From Methanobrevibacter sp. (GTDB lineage Archaea; Methanobacteriota; Methanobacteria; Methanobacteriales; Methanobacteriaceae), in the NCBI GenBank assembly GCA_017652345.1, contig JAGCBE010000143.1:1-9359 (forward strand): 9,359 nucleotides of DNA, given 5' to 3'. The notes beneath the pieces were generated by a model. It ran no database searches, was not told the origin of the DNA, and saw nothing but the letters and a program-made list of their open reading frames with translations. Shown in pieces: positions 7,239 through 9,359 of the stretch (its first letter is position 1; the number at the start of each line of letters is the position of its first letter). Made by a program: the position numbers and the translations under genes.

Positions 7239-7289
7239 TATTCAATATAAATATCCAATATAATATCCAATAAAAATATCCTAATAATT
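7239..7289. repeat. Four tandem 12-13 bp repeats upstream of lysS
   Basis: Four imperfect copies of TATCCAATATAA lie head to tail (7239-7251, 7252-7263, 7264-7276, 7277-7289). The C of each copy falls at 7243, 7256, 7268 and 7281. The copies differ at a few positions and the last is the most diverged. They lie about 55 bp upstream of the proposed lysS TATA box. The remainder of the gap 7186-7358 is AT-rich with no other feature that I can support. Confidence 0.5.
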
Positions 7290-7358
7290 TATTATATTAT
7301 ATATTTTTATTATCATCTTATAAAAAATTAATTACAAAAATAGTCATTAAAGGATGTA

Positions 7359-7385
7359 AATAGGATTCTTGAAAAGAACCCTATT
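7359..7385 (-). terminator. Distal hairpin downstream of nrdD (12-bp stem)
   Basis: 7359-7370 pairs with 7374-7385 around a 3-nt loop. Eleven pairs are Watson-Crick. The twelfth (7365/7379) is A-C on the plus strand but G-U in minus-strand RNA, so the stem is complete only in a transcript running in the nrdD/lysS direction. It is not directly followed by a T run; the nearest is at 7336-7340. It may be a backup terminator or part of a small RNA. Confidence 0.45.
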
Positions 7386-7391
7386 AAGTGG

Positions 7392-7457
7392 AAAAATAGA
7401 GTCAAGCTCTATATAAAAATAAAATTTAAAATAAAATAGGCAAAAAACAATGCCTAT
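7392..7457 (-). terminator. nrdD: Tandem hairpin terminators of nrdD
   Basis: Read on the minus strand, ATAGGCA (7457-7451) pairs with TGCCTAT (7442-7436) around an 8-nt loop and is followed by T-rich sequence. Then ATAGAG (7412-7407) pairs with CTCTAT (7401-7396) around a 5-nt loop and is followed by further T residues to 7392. Both have the hairpin-plus-T form and lie 60-130 nt after the nrdD stop codon. Confidence 0.6.
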
Positions 7458-7509
7458 GAAAATTAATTAATAATCAAATTAAACTTCAATGATCAATCAA
7501 CAAAATAAA

Positions 7510-7537
7510 GTAGATTGAACTTATTGTTCAAATCTAC
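7510..7537 (-). terminator. nrdD: Hairpin enclosing the nrdD stop codon
   Basis: GTAGATTGAAC (7510-7520) pairs with 7526-7537 with a single bulged base, giving 11 base pairs. The 5-nt loop contains the nrdD stop codon (7521-7523). On the minus strand a T-rich stretch (TTTATTTTG) follows. It could be the first terminator or an mRNA 3'-end stabiliser. Confidence 0.55.
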
Positions 7538-9359
7538 GTCTGTCGATTAATTCTTGACGTTTACCTGCGTTCCATCCACCGTTTGCAGATTTAGCGTGAC
7601 CTACTTGTTGTACGTAACCAGTAATTCTGTCATACCATTCTACATCAGCAGTTTCACCACAGGAAGGACATTTGTTGCTTAATCCTTTCATTAAGGTTTT
7701 ACAGTGTAAACAGAAACTGAATGCTGAACTGTAAGCCCAGAAACCAATATCGGATTTTCTTGCAATCTTATTGGTTAAGCTCATTAATGCATCAGGATCA
7801 GAGTATGATTCACCCATGAATGCATGGAAGATGTGTCCACCAGGAGTTAAGCTGTGGTATTTGCCTTCGATTTTGACTTTGTCTGCAAAGGAAATGTCAC
7901 TGTTTACAGGTACATGTGAGGAGTTAGTGTAGTAGTTAGCTCCATTGTCACCTTGTAAGATTGCCTTATCTCCGAATTGCTCTTTATCTAATGTTGCAAA
8001 TCTGTATGCAGTGGATTCTGCAGGAGTTTGCAATACAGACCATCTAAGTCCAGTTTCTTCTTGTAAGGATTTTGCTCTTGCATTGATGTATTCTAAACAT
8101 TTGATACCGAATTTGTTTGCATCAGGGTTTTCGATACCTTCACCGAATAATGCAAGCAACATTTCATTAAGACCACAGAAACCAAAGGATAAGGTAGCGT
8201 TTTGGATTCTGTAATAGGTTTCACCATCAACTTTTTGATCTAAGAATGGTAAGATATCAAAGTTGTTTAAACAGTTAAGACCTTGGTTTCTTCTAATCAT
8301 TAAGGTTTCAACAGCTAAATCCATGTAGTTGTCTAAGTATTCGAATACATCGTTTTCATCTCTGGATTGGTATCCGATTCTTGGTAAGTTCAATGTTACG
8401 TAAGCTAAGTTACCGGTTCTTAAACAGTCTTGTTCCCAGTCACCGGTCCAGGTGTCTTGGAGACAGGTTCTGCAACCCATATAGTTAGCCATTTGACCTC
8501 TGTATTTAGGTAACATGTTTACGAAGTAGGATGAACCGTATTTTGCAGAAAGTTCATGAACTAAACGTAAATCATCATCATAGTCACCTTTTAAGGTCTC
8601 TTCACGTAAAGTGTAAATTGTATTTGGGAATAAGTGAGGTTTGCCTTCGGAATCTCCTTCAAGCAAGATTTCAGTAAATGCTTTTTGAATCATTCTGGTT
8701 TCATCTTCAAAGTCAGCGTAAGTTCCTACAACTTGTCCTTTTGGACCGTATGCAGTTACATCTTGCAAGAATTTTGGAACTCCGAATTCTAATTGCATAC
8801 TTGTAAATGGAACTTGGGAACCTCTTGCTGCATAAGCCATGTTTAAGTTGTAAACTAACATTTGAATAGCTTGTTTTACTTCATCATAGCTTCTGCCGGT
8901 TGCAAATGGTGCAACAAATACGTTCCAGAGGGACATAGCTTGTCCACCAGACATGTTTTGCTGTGCTGCTAACATGATTTCTCCAGTATGGTTCATCAAT
9001 GTTTCCATATGGGAAGGAGGTGCAGCAACTGAAGTGTGATCTCCAGTACCGTCTACTTTAAGACCATGTTTAATGAATGCTCTTATATCATGTTGGAGAC
9101 AGTTTAATGGTCTTCCAGCAAAGAATTCCAAGTCGTGAATGTGAATGTCACCAGACATGTGTGCATCAGCTAAGTGAGCTGGTAACATGTGTAAGAGAGC
9201 ATATTGTTTCAATGCTTCATCAGCAACATATTTGTGAATGGATTCAGGGTTATGCATCATGTTTGCATTGTCTCTTGAACCGTTTTCAATTAAGGAAGTG
9301 ATGTTGTAAACAGGAATACCTAAACGAGTGTATCTGCTTCTTAAATCTTCTAATCCATA
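7521..9359 (-). CDS. nrdD: Anaerobic (class III) ribonucleoside-triphosphate reductase, 5' end outside window
   Basis: Oxygen-sensitive glycyl-radical enzyme that reduces ribonucleoside triphosphates to dNTPs. It needs an NrdG radical-SAM activase, which is not in this window. The frame stays open to the window edge: 33 further codons (ending in ENGSRDNANM) precede the Met at 9260, so that Met is internal. About 612 residues are visible. The missing N-terminus would be expected to hold the ATP-cone regulatory domain. Counting from Met 9260, C54 (PLNCLQHD) and C362 (GFCGLNE) fit the conserved active-site cysteine pair, with C362 in the finger loop as the likely thiyl radical. MGCRTC lies at 261-266. 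The C-terminal zinc site is CLHC plus CPSC. The RITGYV motif holds the predicted radical glycine G548 (codon 7617-7619), 31 residues from the end. I cannot assign the reductant (formate or a thioredoxin-like protein) from sequence alone. Confidence 0.95.
   Translation of the reverse strand, partial: YGLEDLRSRYTRLGIPVYNITSLIENGSRDNANMMHNPESIHKYVADEALKQYALLHMLPAHLADAHMSGDIHIHDLEFFAGRPLNCLQHDIRAFIKHGLKVDGTGDHTSVAAPPSHMETLMNHTGEIMLAAQQNMSGGQAMSLWNVFVAPFATGRSYDEVKQAIQMLVYNLNMAYAARGSQVPFTSMQLEFGVPKFLQDVTAYGPKGQVVGTYADFEDETRMIQKAFTEILLEGDSEGKPHLFPNTIYTLREETLKGDYDDDLRLVHELSAKYGSSYFVNMLPKYRGQMANYMGCRTCLQDTWTGDWEQDCLRTGNLAYVTLNLPRIGYQSRDENDVFEYLDNYMDLAVETLMIRRNQGLNCLNNFDILPFLDQKVDGETYYRIQNATLSFGFCGLNEMLLALFGEGIENPDANKFGIKCLEYINARAKSLQEETGLRWSVLQTPAESTAYRFATLDKEQFGDKAILQGDNGANYYTNSSHVPVNSDISFADKVKIEGKYHSLTPGGHIFHAFMGESYSDPDALMSLTNKIARKSDIGFWAYSSAFSFCLHCKTLMKGLSNKCPSCGETADVEWYDRITGYVQQVGHAKSANGGWNAGKRQELIDRRRFEQ

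Noticed and set aside
7239..7289. Tandem repeats as a CRISPR array
   Set aside because: Units are 12-13 bp, contiguous and without spacers.
7521..9260. Taking the Met at 9260 as the nrdD start
   Set aside because: The same frame continues open to the window edge with family-like sequence, so the true start and the N-terminal domain lie outside.

Overview
The window looks like chromosomal DNA from a host-associated methanogen of the Methanobrevibacter type. Its intergenic DNA is very AT-rich and its promoters carry archaeal TATA boxes. It encodes a class I lysyl-tRNA synthetase, a class III (anaerobic) ribonucleotide reductase, a MJ0406-like archaeal nucleoside kinase and a secreted beta-helix/Ig-like 'adhesin-like' protein of the kind abundant in gut and rumen Methanobrevibacter. 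The genus is inferred from gene content only.

Layout. (1) 138-1055, minus: a ribokinase-family nucleoside kinase with a TTG start; three 9-bp-spaced AAC-N-GTT elements lie just upstream. (2) 1056-1645: a gap of about 590 bp between divergent genes, holding the adhesin promoter. (3) 1646-4090, plus: the adhesin-like surface protein. Its signal peptide is encoded upstream of the first in-frame ATG, in a frame with no ATG, GTG or TTG. (4) 4426-5256, plus: a coiled-coil protein of unknown function. (5) 5532-7118, minus: class I LysRS, convergent with the coiled-coil gene. (6) 7521 to the window edge, minus: nrdD, lacking its 5' end.

The genes do not form one pathway or an obvious operon. Each of the five has its own inverted repeat plus T-rich tract at its 3' end, and the adhesin, coiled-coil and lysS genes have recognisable TATA-like elements upstream, so they are probably mostly single transcription units. 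The functions are housekeeping (tRNA charging, dNTP synthesis, nucleoside salvage) plus one cell-surface gene and one orphan coiled-coil gene.

No mobile element, CRISPR array, tRNA, rRNA or defence system was found. The points most worth a second look are the adhesin start region, the triple operator-like element before the kinase, the stop-codon-spanning hairpins of all three minus-strand genes, and the coiled-coil protein with its internal repeat.
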